Positions 18,161 to 27,604 of a DNA stretch of 40,529 nucleotides are shown in pieces. The stretch comes from Oligoflexia bacterium. Its GTDB lineage: Bacteria; Bdellovibrionota; Bdellovibrionia; JABDDW01. The notes below the pieces were generated by a model. It was not told where the DNA came from and searched no databases. It saw only the letters and a program-made list of their open reading frames with translations. The stretch covers positions 1 to 40,529 of the forward strand of contig JAWXAT010000018.1 of assembly GCA_034439615.1 (NCBI GenBank). Direction: 5' to 3'. Within the stretch, counting starts at the first letter, position 1; the number at the start of each line of letters is the position of its first letter. The position numbers and the translations under genes were made by a program.

Positions 18161-18180
18161 GAAATCAGCAGGGGGATTTA

Positions 18181-18465
18181 ATGACAAAAGCAGATCTGAT
18201 TAATCAAATTTCAGAAAAAGCCGGTATCACGCGCGTTAAAGCAGAAACCGTTGTGAATACCATATTTGACTCGATGGTTGAGGCTCTCATGCGTGATGAC
18301 AGAATCGAAATTCGTGGTTTTGGCTCATTTGTTAACCGTGCTTATGGTGCCTATCAAGGTCGAAATCCACGCACCGGTGAGATCATTAATGTAGAAGAAA
18401 AGAAATTACCGTTTTTTAAGGTTGGAAAAGAACTTAAAGAAGACGTTAACAAACCTAATAAATAA
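18181..18465 (+). CDS. IHF/HU-family DNA-binding protein (IHF-beta-like)
   Basis: Nucleoid-associated DNA-bending protein of 94 aa. The helical dimer body (TKADLINQISEKAGI) is followed by EIRGFGSF and the DNA-contacting arm with GRNPRTGE and PFFKVGKELK. The arm sequence and the YGAYQGRNPRTGE lead-in resemble IHF-beta more than HU. A strong AGGGGGA ribosome-binding site and a nearby promoter-like sequence suggest an independent transcription unit. It converges on a secreted-protein gene 19 bp away. Confidence 0.92.
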   Translation: MTKADLINQISEKAGITRVKAETVVNTIFDSMVEALMRDDRIEIRGFGSFVNRAYGAYQGRNPRTGEIINVEEKKLPFFKVGKELKEDVNKPNK

Positions 18466-18484
18466 TCTGCCTACAACCTAACTC

Positions 18485-19297
18485 TTACTCACCAGATCCA
18501 AATTCATCTAAAGATTCGCTTTGTGGAATTTCCTGAATTGCGTTTCCTCGTGACTCATTATCAGCTTTAAGTTCTTGAGCCACAGGGTCAGGACGATTTG
18601 CATCGTTATTCGAAGCTACTTCAAGAATCACACGTTGAGCTTTTAAATTTCTTTTATTAATATCAACGTGCCCGAAATCCCATTCAAAATGATATGAATC
18701 TTTTGAACCGGAGGTGTAAACCAAAGACTCATTGAGTTTATCTCGTGCAATCATTTTTGCCGTCTTAAGATCTTCAACACTGACGTCGTTAAAAACTGTA
18801 TCTTTTAAATTTGGGCAATTGCGAAATCGATAAGGCGAATTTCTTGAGCCTTTCGAACAATCCCAATTATCTTCGATGACTTTAAGAATATGATACTTAG
18901 CTAGTTTTTTTGCTTTATCAATTTTTGTGTTCTTTAGAAACTTTGTATAAATCTCGTCACTGGTCATACCTCTTAGATTTTTCTTACCATCTTCAGAAAT
19001 ATTTGTGATGGTTTCGCTAATCTCGCGCAAATAGCTTTGATAAAGTTTCGGGTTAACATCTTCATTACTTAATTCAGAATAGAATTTTTTTGAGTTTAGT
19101 AACTTCATGCGAACAAGGTCTGCTTTAATCACACGTTCAAGTTTAGTGAGTGGTGTGTTTTTTTCAGCTAGCGGGTACAATGTCTCTGGATTTAATCTAT
19201 CTAATCCAACAAGACCTTGAAAAGCTTGTGCTGAAAAACTCACTAAGACCGCAGTGGTCATTAAAAGAGTACTGATTTTTGAGGGCTGCCAAAACAC
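18485..19297 (-). CDS. secreted protein of unknown function
   Basis: 270 aa; not recognised. An N-terminal signal peptide (STLLMTTAVLVSFSAQA, cleavage near 25) leads into a charged, mostly helical protein. Two Cys in the middle (DNWDCS and RNCPN) could form a disulphide, fitting periplasmic localisation. The acidic C-terminus ends DEFGSGE. The start is taken as GTG at 19297 because AAAGGA lies at suitable distance; a later ATG would cut into the signal peptide. It stands alone between two genes on the other strand. Confidence 0.75.
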   Translation of the reverse strand: MFWQPSKISTLLMTTAVLVSFSAQAFQGLVGLDRLNPETLYPLAEKNTPLTKLERVIKADLVRMKLLNSKKFYSELSNEDVNPKLYQSYLREISETITNISEDGKKNLRGMTSDEIYTKFLKNTKIDKAKKLAKYHILKVIEDNWDCSKGSRNSPYRFRNCPNLKDTVFNDVSVEDLKTAKMIARDKLNESLVYTSGSKDSYHFEWDFGHVDINKRNLKAQRVILEVASNNDANRPDPVAQELKADNESRGNAIQEIPQSESLDEFGSGE

Positions 19298-19478
19298 GAA
19301 AATCCTTTTGTTGGTATTGTGAATAACTCATCTAAGTATGCTAAATTGTACGGTATTTACCGCATTGCGTCAATAAATTACACTCTACTTTTGAAAAAAA
19401 TATACACCTTAAAACCTAGTAATTTCATATAGTTATTTTGCATGCCCCCTGGTAGTTTGGGGCCTATGATGAGTTCAT

Positions 19479-20795
19479 ATGACCAGTGATTTGAAACGCA
19501 CTGAATTTCTTAAAAGTCTCAAAAATTCAGCCTATCCTGCTTCTGAGGATGGTGTTTTGCCACTTTCTCATGTGAATGAAATCACTATGAGTAAAGCGTT
19601 TAAGACTGCGGGTCGTATTCAAATCATTAATGATCAAGAAATACGTTTAACTTCAAATGGTGTGGAGCGAAATTTTGAAATACCACAGACGTTAACTTTC
19701 GGTGGGTCAATACTATTTGAGATATTAAAACCAAATGATATCGTTTTGATCACTATCGAAAATAAAAAAATTCAAAATATAAAACTACTTGTCCCATCAC
19801 TACTTGAAAACCCACTAAGTGAAAACACACTCACGCCTGATCGTGCTCATCAATGGCAAGTGTTTATTAAAACTCTTAAATATTTTTTTGCCGCCAGAGA
19901 GTTTATTGAATTACGAACACCCACTTTAGTTTCATCACCTGGGCTTGAACCTCACCTCGATGTTTTTAAAACGCAGCTTAACTTTGGCCGAGTAGAAAAA
20001 AACTATTATCTGCCTACCAGCCCCGAATTTCATTTAAAAAAGGCATTGGCACTAGGGTTTGAGCGTTGTTTTGAAATCAAAGAGTGTTTTCGAAATAATG
20101 AAATCAGTGAACACCATCAACCAGAATTTTTAATGCTCGAATGGTATAGAGCTTATGCCACAAGCAATGCTCTTATTGAAGACATCAAACAATTGATTCC
20201 TTTTCTGATAGAAGAATTAGGCATCTCATCACACTTTCCAAAAGAAATTTTCGTTGAAGTCATTAAAATGGAAATGCTTTGGAAAAACACAGTGGGTTTT
20301 GACCTTACACCACAAACTTCTCAAAATGATTTAGCAAAACTTGCTCATAAGCTTCAACTTGATTTTAACGAGAAAGAAAATTTTGATGACCTATTTGCTA
20401 GAATATTTTTAGAAAAAATTGAACCTGAATTACAAAAGAATTTAAACCCCGTCATTGTTTGGCATTATCCTCCGAGCCAAGCAGCACTTGCGCGCTCAAC
20501 AACTGATGGTTGGGCCGATCGTTTTGAACTTTATTGGAAGGGTCTAGAGATCGCTAACGCATTTCATGAACTAAATGACCCCGTTGAACAATTAATTCGA
20601 TTTAAAAACGATCAAGAAAAAAAATCATCACTTAATAAAGAAGTGGTTCCTATAGATGACGAATTTATGAATGCACTTAAATGGGGAATGCCACCTTCTG
20701 CCGGGATTGCACTAGGTGTAGAGCGCCTTTTTATGGCGCTCTTTGAAATTAAAAAGATCAGTGAAGTAAGATTGTTTCCCCAACACCAGCGTTAA
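19479..20795 (+). CDS. epmA: EF-P beta-lysylation protein EpmA-type (LysRS-like) ligase
   Basis: Class II lysyl-tRNA-synthetase-like ligase that in characterised cases attaches (R)-beta-lysine to elongation factor P. Catalytic motifs: TSPEFHLKKALALG near 186-199; motif 2, CFRNNEISEHHQPEFLMLEWYRA near 206-228 (described in two parts: CFRNNE and HHQPEF-LMLEWYR); motif 3, GIALGVERLFMAL near 415-427. At 438 aa it is about 110 residues longer than E. coli EpmA (325). The extra N-terminal part has strand-rich AGRIQIINDQEIRL and may be a reduced OB-like domain. No efp or epmB is in the window. Confidence 0.8.
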   Translation: MTSDLKRTEFLKSLKNSAYPASEDGVLPLSHVNEITMSKAFKTAGRIQIINDQEIRLTSNGVERNFEIPQTLTFGGSILFEILKPNDIVLITIENKKIQNIKLLVPSLLENPLSENTLTPDRAHQWQVFIKTLKYFFAAREFIELRTPTLVSSPGLEPHLDVFKTQLNFGRVEKNYYLPTSPEFHLKKALALGFERCFEIKECFRNNEISEHHQPEFLMLEWYRAYATSNALIEDIKQLIPFLIEELGISSHFPKEIFVEVIKMEMLWKNTVGFDLTPQTSQNDLAKLAHKLQLDFNEKENFDDLFARIFLEKIEPELQKNLNPVIVWHYPPSQAALARSTTDGWADRFELYWKGLEIANAFHELNDPVEQLIRFKNDQEKKSSLNKEVVPIDDEFMNALKWGMPPSAGIALGVERLFMALFEIKKISEVRLFPQHQR

Positions 20796-23700
20796 TGACT
20801 TGAGCTGCAAATCGGATCCTTAAGTAAATAACAACCCACTCGAGCATAGATGGTCTTTTGGTTTGTCACATTTGTTACATGTGAACCCAATGTATAGATG
20901 AGTCGCATGGGTAAAGAATTCTCGCCTTGTGTTGCCGCCATTAATGGAATCGCAAACTTTCCGTCACTAATGCCTTCAAATAACGCTCGCTCATCTGCAC
21001 TATTTACTTCAGAAGAACCTCGGCGCTTTAACATATCCACCATCGATCTTACTTGTAGATCTGCTTGATTTAAAAACCAAGTCTTGTTCTGCAAAAAGTT
21101 GGCTTCACGTTTTGCTTTATCTTCTTTTGAAAGCATTTCTGTATATTCAAGCATCAAATTTTTAGCGTTTTGTAAACTCGCCTCATCTCCTTCTTTTACT
21201 AAAGGTGTGGCTACCATTTGAATAAGTTTTGAATATCCCTGTGCGGTCTGAACAAATTCTTGTGCACCTAACTTGTCACTTTTTTCTACACTACTTATTT
21301 CAGTAGTCGCCATATTAAACAAGCGGCCAACATGCTTCAATGCTCTTTGCGCCATGTTTGATTTAAGTTCAGGGTCACCAATCATAGAGCGTTGAATTGC
21401 AGTTAAAAGTTTTCCCGCTTTTTCAGCTGTATTTGTCAGGTCAAAAGTAGGCTCAGTAGTCTTCATGCTTGGAGCTAGAGTTGCTTTTAAATTTTTCTCA
21501 ATATTGGGAGATTTTTGATTTTGCGCAACTCTATCTGCGATGACGTTTTGTAAGAGTTGAAGATAAATGCGAAGCTCTTGGTTATACGCATTTACAAAAC
21601 CAGCGGGTGTACTTCGACCCGTTTCAGTGGTGATGAATTGATATCCCTTCATATAATTGAAGAAATTTGAGAGTACTGACCAGAGACTTGCATCGTCCCC
21701 GCCTTTTTCTAGTTTGCTATATTTTTTAGCGTAATAATCTTTGATAGTAAAATGTCTCTGCACTGATTCAATGGGATGTTGCATTTTACCAGGAGCATAA
21801 AGAGCTTCTTGCATAACTTTATGGTATTTTTCTTTTTTCTCAGACAAAGTTTGTGACAATTCTTCACGATGTTTATTCACCCATTTATATGTGTGAATAA
21901 TAATTCCCATATGCTCACGATCTTCGGTAGAAATTTTACCACCTTCGCCTACATATAGATTTAAAAGCGCCTCAGTTAAACGTTTTTGCTGAATTCCACC
22001 AACATCAGGCCCCTGATCTTTAGCAACAGCTGAATTTGCCGCTGCTGGAGCTGTATGTGCTGCATGTGTAGCTTGTGGTGCTGTATCATTATCGTTGAAA
22101 TTATTATTACTGCTAGCTTGCAGAGCAATATCTTCAGTTGTTGCACGAGGGGGTATTGTATTAAAGAATTTTGTAGTCAAAAATTCTCTTACTACATCAT
22201 AGATATACTCAGTAATTTTTTGAGGCTCAGTTGGATGCCATTCACCTTCATTTTTTTGAAATTCACTCGTGTTAGTCATGCCCGCAGCTAACCACCTAGC
22301 TATACGACTTAAAGCATTTCGCTTCATCTCTTCTGCCAAAGGACTTTCCTTGTCAGATGCTGCATCAAACGAATTATACATAATACGATTACGAGTCTGA
22401 TTTACTTCTTGAGTCACCGGATCAGTGCTCGCAAATGCATCTGGATTAGCGACTTTAATCAGACTTGAGATATCACTTAGAGTAAAATTCTTAACTTTAC
22501 CGGCCACTTCTTTCATACTTGCATTGTGATGTTTGAGAATTTCTTGCTCCCAATACATAGGTGTTAAATTTTGTGGAATGCAAAATTCTTTCTGTGCTGG
22601 TGAACCACCCGCACAACTATCAGCTTTATAAAATGGTCGATTTAAAACTTCTTTGTCAAAATTTTGAATCATATCTAATTTTTCTTTTAGCAAATCAACT
22701 TTATCTTTAGGATGAATGTGCCAAATTTCTTCATTTAACACAAAATGGGGGTCATCTTCTCTCATGCCTCTAGCAATCCAAAGATACCAACTCTCTTTGC
22801 GTTTGCTCTCATTGATTGTCTCTGCAACAGCAGTGGTCCAAATAGAATTGGTTTCAGAAAGATCTTTTAGAATAATGGCATTTCTATACTCAGAGTAAGC
22901 ATTGTTTAAAAGTGTAAGCCGCGCTTGTACAAAACCTTCAGGCTTAAAGTTTTGAACCTTCTGAACGAAATCTTTTTTACGCTCGACATACCACAGGTCA
23001 AGGCATGGCCCCGCCATTGGATAACTAACATCAAGAGTTATTGGACTCTCAACAGCTGCTAAACATTTTTCATAGGATGTTGGGTCAAGATATTCAGCCA
23101 TGTAGTTCTCACTGAACTCTTTCATAAAATCAAATGCTTGAGCATAAAAATAGGGCTTATTGGCATGCCATTTATTATTGTTATCGATATATCTCTTTGA
23201 TGTAGTTTTACCACTATCATCATGAAAAAATTTAAGCCAAGAAAAACTCTTTCCTTCGTTTGCATGCATGCTCCAAGGAAGTGTTTCATCGCGCTTAGGA
23301 TCCAAATACCAAGTCACAGCTTCTACAAGTTTGCGCTCAGCTTTTTGTAAATGTGTCAGAGCCACAGCCGATTCTACATGTGGCATTGCAACGGCTGAAA
23401 TAACCGCATCTACTAAGAAAAACCCTGCTGTAAGTAAAGCATTGCCTGTCCATAAAAACACACCAGGTGCAGCCTTCACAGCGCGTGCTAATCGGGGCAT
23501 ATTAATAGATTTAACAATACGAACTTTGGAGGGTAAGCCTAAACCTTTTGGGCCATGTGCAATTTTATAGAGCATGATGCGACCGTTTTTAATTTTTGAA
23601 CCGTAAACAGATAATCCGAGATGTTTACTTGCCTGAAGGGTTCCATAGGTCTTTGCAACCATACCAATTTGAATACCATGATAGAATTTTTTAAAGTGTG

Positions 23701-25684
23701 ATTCTGGTTTATTCAGATCAGCTAAAATATATTTCATGAAATTAACTCTCATGCGCTGACGAAATACTCTTTTTAAATCTGGGTCATTCGTTGGTGGATC
23801 ATTAGGTCTATCTGGGTTTACAACACCCTTGTGCTGATCATAGCTATCAAGTATCGCGCGCATGCGAGGATGATTATACACTTCTGAAAAATACGCGGTG
23901 ATGATATCTCCCATTGGAAGTACCAAGAAACTTAGTTTTTTAGAAACTTCCATTGCGTTAGTCGGGATATGCGCATTTTGTATTGGACTCAAAAGATGCA
24001 TATTATCTTGTCTGAGAACTTTTTGCTGAAAGCTTTCCATCGCTGCGCCCTTCAAAGGGCTTGCCCTATCAAGTGGAGCCGGTCTAAAACTAGGAGCAGA
24101 ATATTCTGAGTAACCAAAATGTCGGGCTTTGAATCCACCAACTTGTCTTAATAGACCAGTAGAAAGCCCCATTGATCCTTCAAACATACCCATGGTGAGA
24201 TGAAAATCAACGCCCACTAATGAATGAATAAAATCAGTCCAACGCTGTGGATCCCCGGATAGGCCCGCTTGAAAAGCCTCACTGATGGTCATTGCAAATA
24301 ACAATTTAGCATAACCGATGGGTACAATGGTTTGTTTATGAACACTGCCCCTATTGAGCATGTCTCTTAAACTTAAGATCTCGCCATCTTGTGCAATCTC
24401 TTTTGTAACGGCAGCTGGCCCTTGAGTCGCAGCAAGCCATGCAGGATCTAAATTTGTTCCAAAACCGTTAAGTTTAACTTTAACAGGGTTATTTGCTGAA
24501 TCTTTCGCACGAAGATCTTTTACATTTTGAGCAAGTAGAGCTTCATTATTATTAGGTTTGTTTAGATTTTTATTTTTTAGATTTAAAAATTTATTCTCTG
24601 CTCGCCGATCACGCTCTTGATTTTTATTTTCAATCTTAGCAGCTACTTCTTCAGTTTCTTGAGCGCGCAGCTGAATTTTTGCTGCTTCCATTTGCTGTTT
24701 AGAAATTTCTTCAGCGGTTTTTGTATAATCAATTTTAGCTTCTAACTCAGCAGCTTGTTTTCTTAATTTCTCAGCTTGTGCACGCAGAGCATCTACTCGC
24801 TCACCAAGTTCAAAAGGTGAGAGCTTTTCATCTGTGCGACTAATAATATATTTTAATTGCTCTTGTTTCTTTTTAAGTGTTTCTAGCTCACTTGTTAAGC
24901 GTGGCAACTGCTCATAATCCGATAGTTTTACAGTAGCTTTTGGGTCAGATTTTTTCGCTTTAATATCACCAATAGAACCTTCAGTGTCTACAATCGCTTC
25001 TTGAATTTCTTTAAGTGCAGTTTTGTAATCAGGTCTTTGGGTTCTTTCTGTTACCAGCGGTGTTGTTACTCGAATAGTAGGAGTTTTTGTTTTTAAACGC
25101 GCTTCTCGCGCTTTAAAATCTTGAAGATCAGCATTATTAATAGAAATTTTTGTTTTAAGAACATTCAGTCGCGTTAAATCAGCAATGCTAGATTTGCTAT
25201 CTTCAATTTTTTTCTCAATTTTATCTTTTTCATCATTAAAAATTTTATTTTGATCTTCAATTCCTTTAATTCTTGTTTGAACGTCTTCAAATGTTAAACG
25301 GCTAAGATCTTCTTTAATTAATGGAGCTGCTGGCTTTAAATTAGCTTTTAATTGCGCCAACTGAGCTTCTAATTGGGGAAGCTCTGCTTTCATAGCGGCA
25401 ATGTTAAACTTCATTACTCGTTGTGCTTTATATTCATCAGTTGTTGCGTTTCCTGCTTTAATTCGTTTATTTAAAATCTTCTCTTCATTTGTAAGACGCA
25501 AGATTTCAGTTTTTTGCCCCATGATTTTTAATTTAAGACTCGCAATTGGATTTTCTTTTTTTTCTTCTTTAATATTATCAATCGGTACACGGCCACCAAC
25601 TTGCGCCCATGCTCCGTGAGTCATACCCACGCTTGATTCAATAAAGAAAATCAGAGTCAAAAAGTTTAAGAATAATTTTCTCAT
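20792..25684 (-). CDS. very large secreted coiled-coil protein of unknown function
   Basis: 1630 aa; not recognised. A signal peptide (LFLNFLTLIFFIESSVG, cleavage probably near 28 after AWA) is followed by a long, highly charged coiled-coil stretch (about 40-380, repeated Leu/Glu/Lys patterns). A mixed globular region follows, with a hydrophobic hairpin-like segment near 745-775 (VFLWTGNALLTAGFFLVDAVI). A low-complexity Ala/His/Pro linker lies near 1195-1225. Cys residues cluster in pairs, including two in the last 15 residues, fitting an exported protein with disulphides. AGAGG precedes the ATG. Its stop overlaps the epmA stop by 4 nt (convergent). Role unknown; envelope-structural or surface-exposed is a guess. 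Confidence 0.8.
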   Translation of the reverse strand: MRKLFLNFLTLIFFIESSVGMTHGAWAQVGGRVPIDNIKEEKKENPIASLKLKIMGQKTEILRLTNEEKILNKRIKAGNATTDEYKAQRVMKFNIAAMKAELPQLEAQLAQLKANLKPAAPLIKEDLSRLTFEDVQTRIKGIEDQNKIFNDEKDKIEKKIEDSKSSIADLTRLNVLKTKISINNADLQDFKAREARLKTKTPTIRVTTPLVTERTQRPDYKTALKEIQEAIVDTEGSIGDIKAKKSDPKATVKLSDYEQLPRLTSELETLKKKQEQLKYIISRTDEKLSPFELGERVDALRAQAEKLRKQAAELEAKIDYTKTAEEISKQQMEAAKIQLRAQETEEVAAKIENKNQERDRRAENKFLNLKNKNLNKPNNNEALLAQNVKDLRAKDSANNPVKVKLNGFGTNLDPAWLAATQGPAAVTKEIAQDGEILSLRDMLNRGSVHKQTIVPIGYAKLLFAMTISEAFQAGLSGDPQRWTDFIHSLVGVDFHLTMGMFEGSMGLSTGLLRQVGGFKARHFGYSEYSAPSFRPAPLDRASPLKGAAMESFQQKVLRQDNMHLLSPIQNAHIPTNAMEVSKKLSFLVLPMGDIITAYFSEVYNHPRMRAILDSYDQHKGVVNPDRPNDPPTNDPDLKRVFRQRMRVNFMKYILADLNKPESHFKKFYHGIQIGMVAKTYGTLQASKHLGLSVYGSKIKNGRIMLYKIAHGPKGLGLPSKVRIVKSINMPRLARAVKAAPGVFLWTGNALLTAGFFLVDAVISAVAMPHVESAVALTHLQKAERKLVEAVTWYLDPKRDETLPWSMHANEGKSFSWLKFFHDDSGKTTSKRYIDNNNKWHANKPYFYAQAFDFMKEFSENYMAEYLDPTSYEKCLAAVESPITLDVSYPMAGPCLDLWYVERKKDFVQKVQNFKPEGFVQARLTLLNNAYSEYRNAIILKDLSETNSIWTTAVAETINESKRKESWYLWIARGMREDDPHFVLNEEIWHIHPKDKVDLLKEKLDMIQNFDKEVLNRPFYKADSCAGGSPAQKEFCIPQNLTPMYWEQEILKHHNASMKEVAGKVKNFTLSDISSLIKVANPDAFASTDPVTQEVNQTRNRIMYNSFDAASDKESPLAEEMKRNALSRIARWLAAGMTNTSEFQKNEGEWHPTEPQKITEYIYDVVREFLTTKFFNTIPPRATTEDIALQASSNNNFNDNDTAPQATHAAHTAPAAANSAVAKDQGPDVGGIQQKRLTEALLNLYVGEGGKISTEDREHMGIIIHTYKWVNKHREELSQTLSEKKEKYHKVMQEALYAPGKMQHPIESVQRHFTIKDYYAKKYSKLEKGGDDASLWSVLSNFFNYMKGYQFITTETGRSTPAGFVNAYNQELRIYLQLLQNVIADRVAQNQKSPNIEKNLKATLAPSMKTTEPTFDLTNTAEKAGKLLTAIQRSMIGDPELKSNMAQRALKHVGRLFNMATTEISSVEKSDKLGAQEFVQTAQGYSKLIQMVATPLVKEGDEASLQNAKNLMLEYTEMLSKEDKAKREANFLQNKTWFLNQADLQVRSMVDMLKRRGSSEVNSADERALFEGISDGKFAIPLMAATQGENSLPMRLIYTLGSHVTNVTNQKTIYARVGCYLLKDPICSSSH

Positions 25685-25849
25685 GCTTACCTCTACTGCT
25701 TCTTAAAGCAAGGCCTGGGCCACAGAAGACCCTAGAATCCCCTATAATTACAATGATTTAGCTTAGAGTTACTCATTTGCAAATTCACAAACTCGCGTAA
25801 GCGGCAGACAGGCGTCTAAAGTATAGACAACAGGTTAAGGTCAGTTGAT

Positions 25850-25882
25850 AAAAAAAGGGCCGGTATTTCTACCGACCCTTTT
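25850..25882 (-). terminator. intrinsic terminator of the 25920-26750 gene
   Basis: A 13-bp stem with one mismatch (AAAAGGGCCGGTA / TACCGACCCTTTT), TTTC loop, followed on the minus strand by a T-run. It sits 37 bp past the stop of the leftward secreted-protein gene and separates it from the 1630-aa gene. Confidence 0.88.
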
Positions 25883-25919
25883 AGGAGTATTAGTTCCCGT
25901 ATAATCTTTTATTAAATAA

Positions 25920-26750
25920 TTACGCAGCCATTGCAGCTAAACAACGACCGGCGATCAAATCATCGGCAATCTTTGTAGCTTGTAAGCGATCTTTACCAGT
26001 TTTTTCCATTACGTATAAAATTGTTCCTTCTTTAAGAGCAAGTTTACCAGTAAGACCCTGTTTAGCCATAACAGTTTTGGTCATGCGTAGAATACCAACG
26101 TAAGCTTCAATTGCATTTGAATTACTGTATGATTTGTAAGCATCAGCGATGAATTTAGCATTAAACATACTACGTTCAGCTTTGCTTACAGATACTTCTG
26201 CGATCAATACGTCGAACATAGCACGTGTGAATTCTTGAAATTGAGTCTGTTGTGCTGTCTCAACTTTACCGATCAAAGAAAGCGCTTCATTTAAACCTTC
26301 GAAACGAGCTGGTGATTTGCGAGCTAATTCTTCAACACGGTTAAGGTCAGCCAAATTAACATTAGCATTTACTTTGCCATCTTTAGCTAAGCTTACATCT
26401 AATGAACGGCTAAGAACGTTTACATTATTAAGGAAATTAAATTTTGCGGCTTCACCACGAATTTTTGCGCCATCTCCAGAATTATTGGAAAGGTGATTGA
26501 TATTTTCAGCTGTAGCAGCTGATTTAAGACCATCTACTTTTGCTTTGAGTGCTTCGTTACGCTTAGCTTGTTCAGCTGCTTCAACGCGAGCTTTCTCACC
26601 AATTGCGGGGCCTTTTAGAACTTTGGTTTCAGGCTTTACTTCACCTTTACCATGTGTTTTGGGGGCAGCTGGTTTATTTACTTGTGCGTTTACGTTTGCG
26701 CCTACAAGAACTGAGGCGATAACGACGCTACTTAAAATCATACGAAACAT
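25920..26750 (-). CDS. secreted Ala/Lys-rich helical protein of unknown function
   Basis: 276 aa from the chosen start; not recognised. ATG at 26750 is preceded by AGGAG at normal spacing and begins a clear signal peptide (MFRMILSSVVIASVLVGANVNA, then Q). An earlier in-frame ATG at 26831 would put 27 residues before it and is rejected. After a Pro/Lys-rich linker (NKPAAPKTHGKGEVKPETK) the protein is almost entirely helical with a regular Ala/Lys/Glu pattern. It ends GRCLAAMAA with a single Cys. Closed by a strong terminator, so monocistronic. Confidence 0.78.
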   Translation of the reverse strand: MFRMILSSVVIASVLVGANVNAQVNKPAAPKTHGKGEVKPETKVLKGPAIGEKARVEAAEQAKRNEALKAKVDGLKSAATAENINHLSNNSGDGAKIRGEAAKFNFLNNVNVLSRSLDVSLAKDGKVNANVNLADLNRVEELARKSPARFEGLNEALSLIGKVETAQQTQFQEFTRAMFDVLIAEVSVSKAERSMFNAKFIADAYKSYSNSNAIEAYVGILRMTKTVMAKQGLTGKLALKEGTILYVMEKTGKDRLQATKIADDLIAGRCLAAMAA

Positions 26751-27139
26751 ATTAATACTCCTATTAGTAGTTAATGTTAACGGGTTCATTTTGAAACTTA
26801 TTGCAATCCAAAGGCCAGGGATTGTGATCAATGCCAGCTTTTTGAAATATTACTAAAACCGCCTAAAAATAAAGCCAACTCAATTCTATTCATAGCTCAT
26901 GCCCAAATTTATGCAAAATCAGTACAAGCCAATGACAGATTTTCTCAATTTCTCTCAAGCCTGAGCTCGCATTTAAATGCCCTTATAATCGAGCCATGTA
27001 CATATTGCCGTTTTACGGCGGCTCTCTGTAAACTTCTTAAGCAAATATGCAACTCAAGCGAAACCTTTTGACAGGGTATTGAAGCTTTTACTAAGGTGCC
27101 TCCTGATAGATAGTATTCAGATGCTAGCGGGGTAAGGCG
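26751..27139. other. divergent intergenic region with palindrome, TATAAT and hairpin
   Basis: About 390 bp between divergent secreted-protein genes, with no ORF of note. On the + strand a perfect 12-bp palindrome GCATTTAAATGC (26969-26980) lies 3 bp before TATAAT (26984-26989). A two-part hairpin follows: GAGCC (26991-26995) with GGCTC (27020-27024), and inside it GCCG-TTTTA-CGGC (27007-27019). A TTGACA occurs at 27068-27073 without a good -10. These are candidate control signals for the 27140 gene. Confidence 0.45.
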
Positions 27140-27604
27140 ATGAATAAACTCAGTCCTTTTTATATAATCCTTACACTATTGATTTGGAGTATTTCTATAG
27201 ATGCACGTGCATCAAATCGCGGGTTCTATGAGCAATGCATAGGCACTTCATCTAACGAATTAACTCAAATCAGCTGCACGGTTGATAAAGATGAGGCTCG
27301 ATCAATTCTAAAAATAGAAATTATCAATCTCAAGGCCACAGTTCAGGCAACTGGTAGATTCGGAAACGGGCAAGAAATTCTAAGCGTTATTAAGTCTGAA
27401 CGAGTTTCGCCACAAATTACTGAACTCGGTGTTGTAGATGAGTCTATTAAAATCACAGCAATTAATAGATCAAAAATTTTAACACTGACACTTCCCTGCG
27501 GCCAGCGCGCTTACGGAATTCTCAAATATGGTTCAAAAAAAGATGCAGCATATTTAACCGATACAATTACTCAATGTGATTTTAAGATATTGCCCGCGCA
27601 ATAA
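27140..27604 (+). CDS. small secreted protein of unknown function
   Basis: 154 aa; not recognised. Signal peptide MNKLSPFYIILTLLIWSISI ending at ARA (about 24). The mature part is strand-rich with four Cys (EQCIG, ISCTV, LPCGQ, TQCDF), consistent with two disulphides and periplasmic or surface location. GGGGTAAGG precedes the ATG. Its last 23 nt overlap the end of the convergent VIT-family transporter gene. Confidence 0.7.
   Translation: MNKLSPFYIILTLLIWSISIDARASNRGFYEQCIGTSSNELTQISCTVDKDEARSILKIEIINLKATVQATGRFGNGQEILSVIKSERVSPQITELGVVDESIKITAINRSKILTLTLPCGQRAYGILKYGSKKDAAYLTDTITQCDFKILPAQ

Noticed and set aside
23268-23570. 100-codon ORF opposite the giant secreted protein
   Set aside because: A shadow frame within a continuous 1630-codon gene, with no ribosome-binding site.
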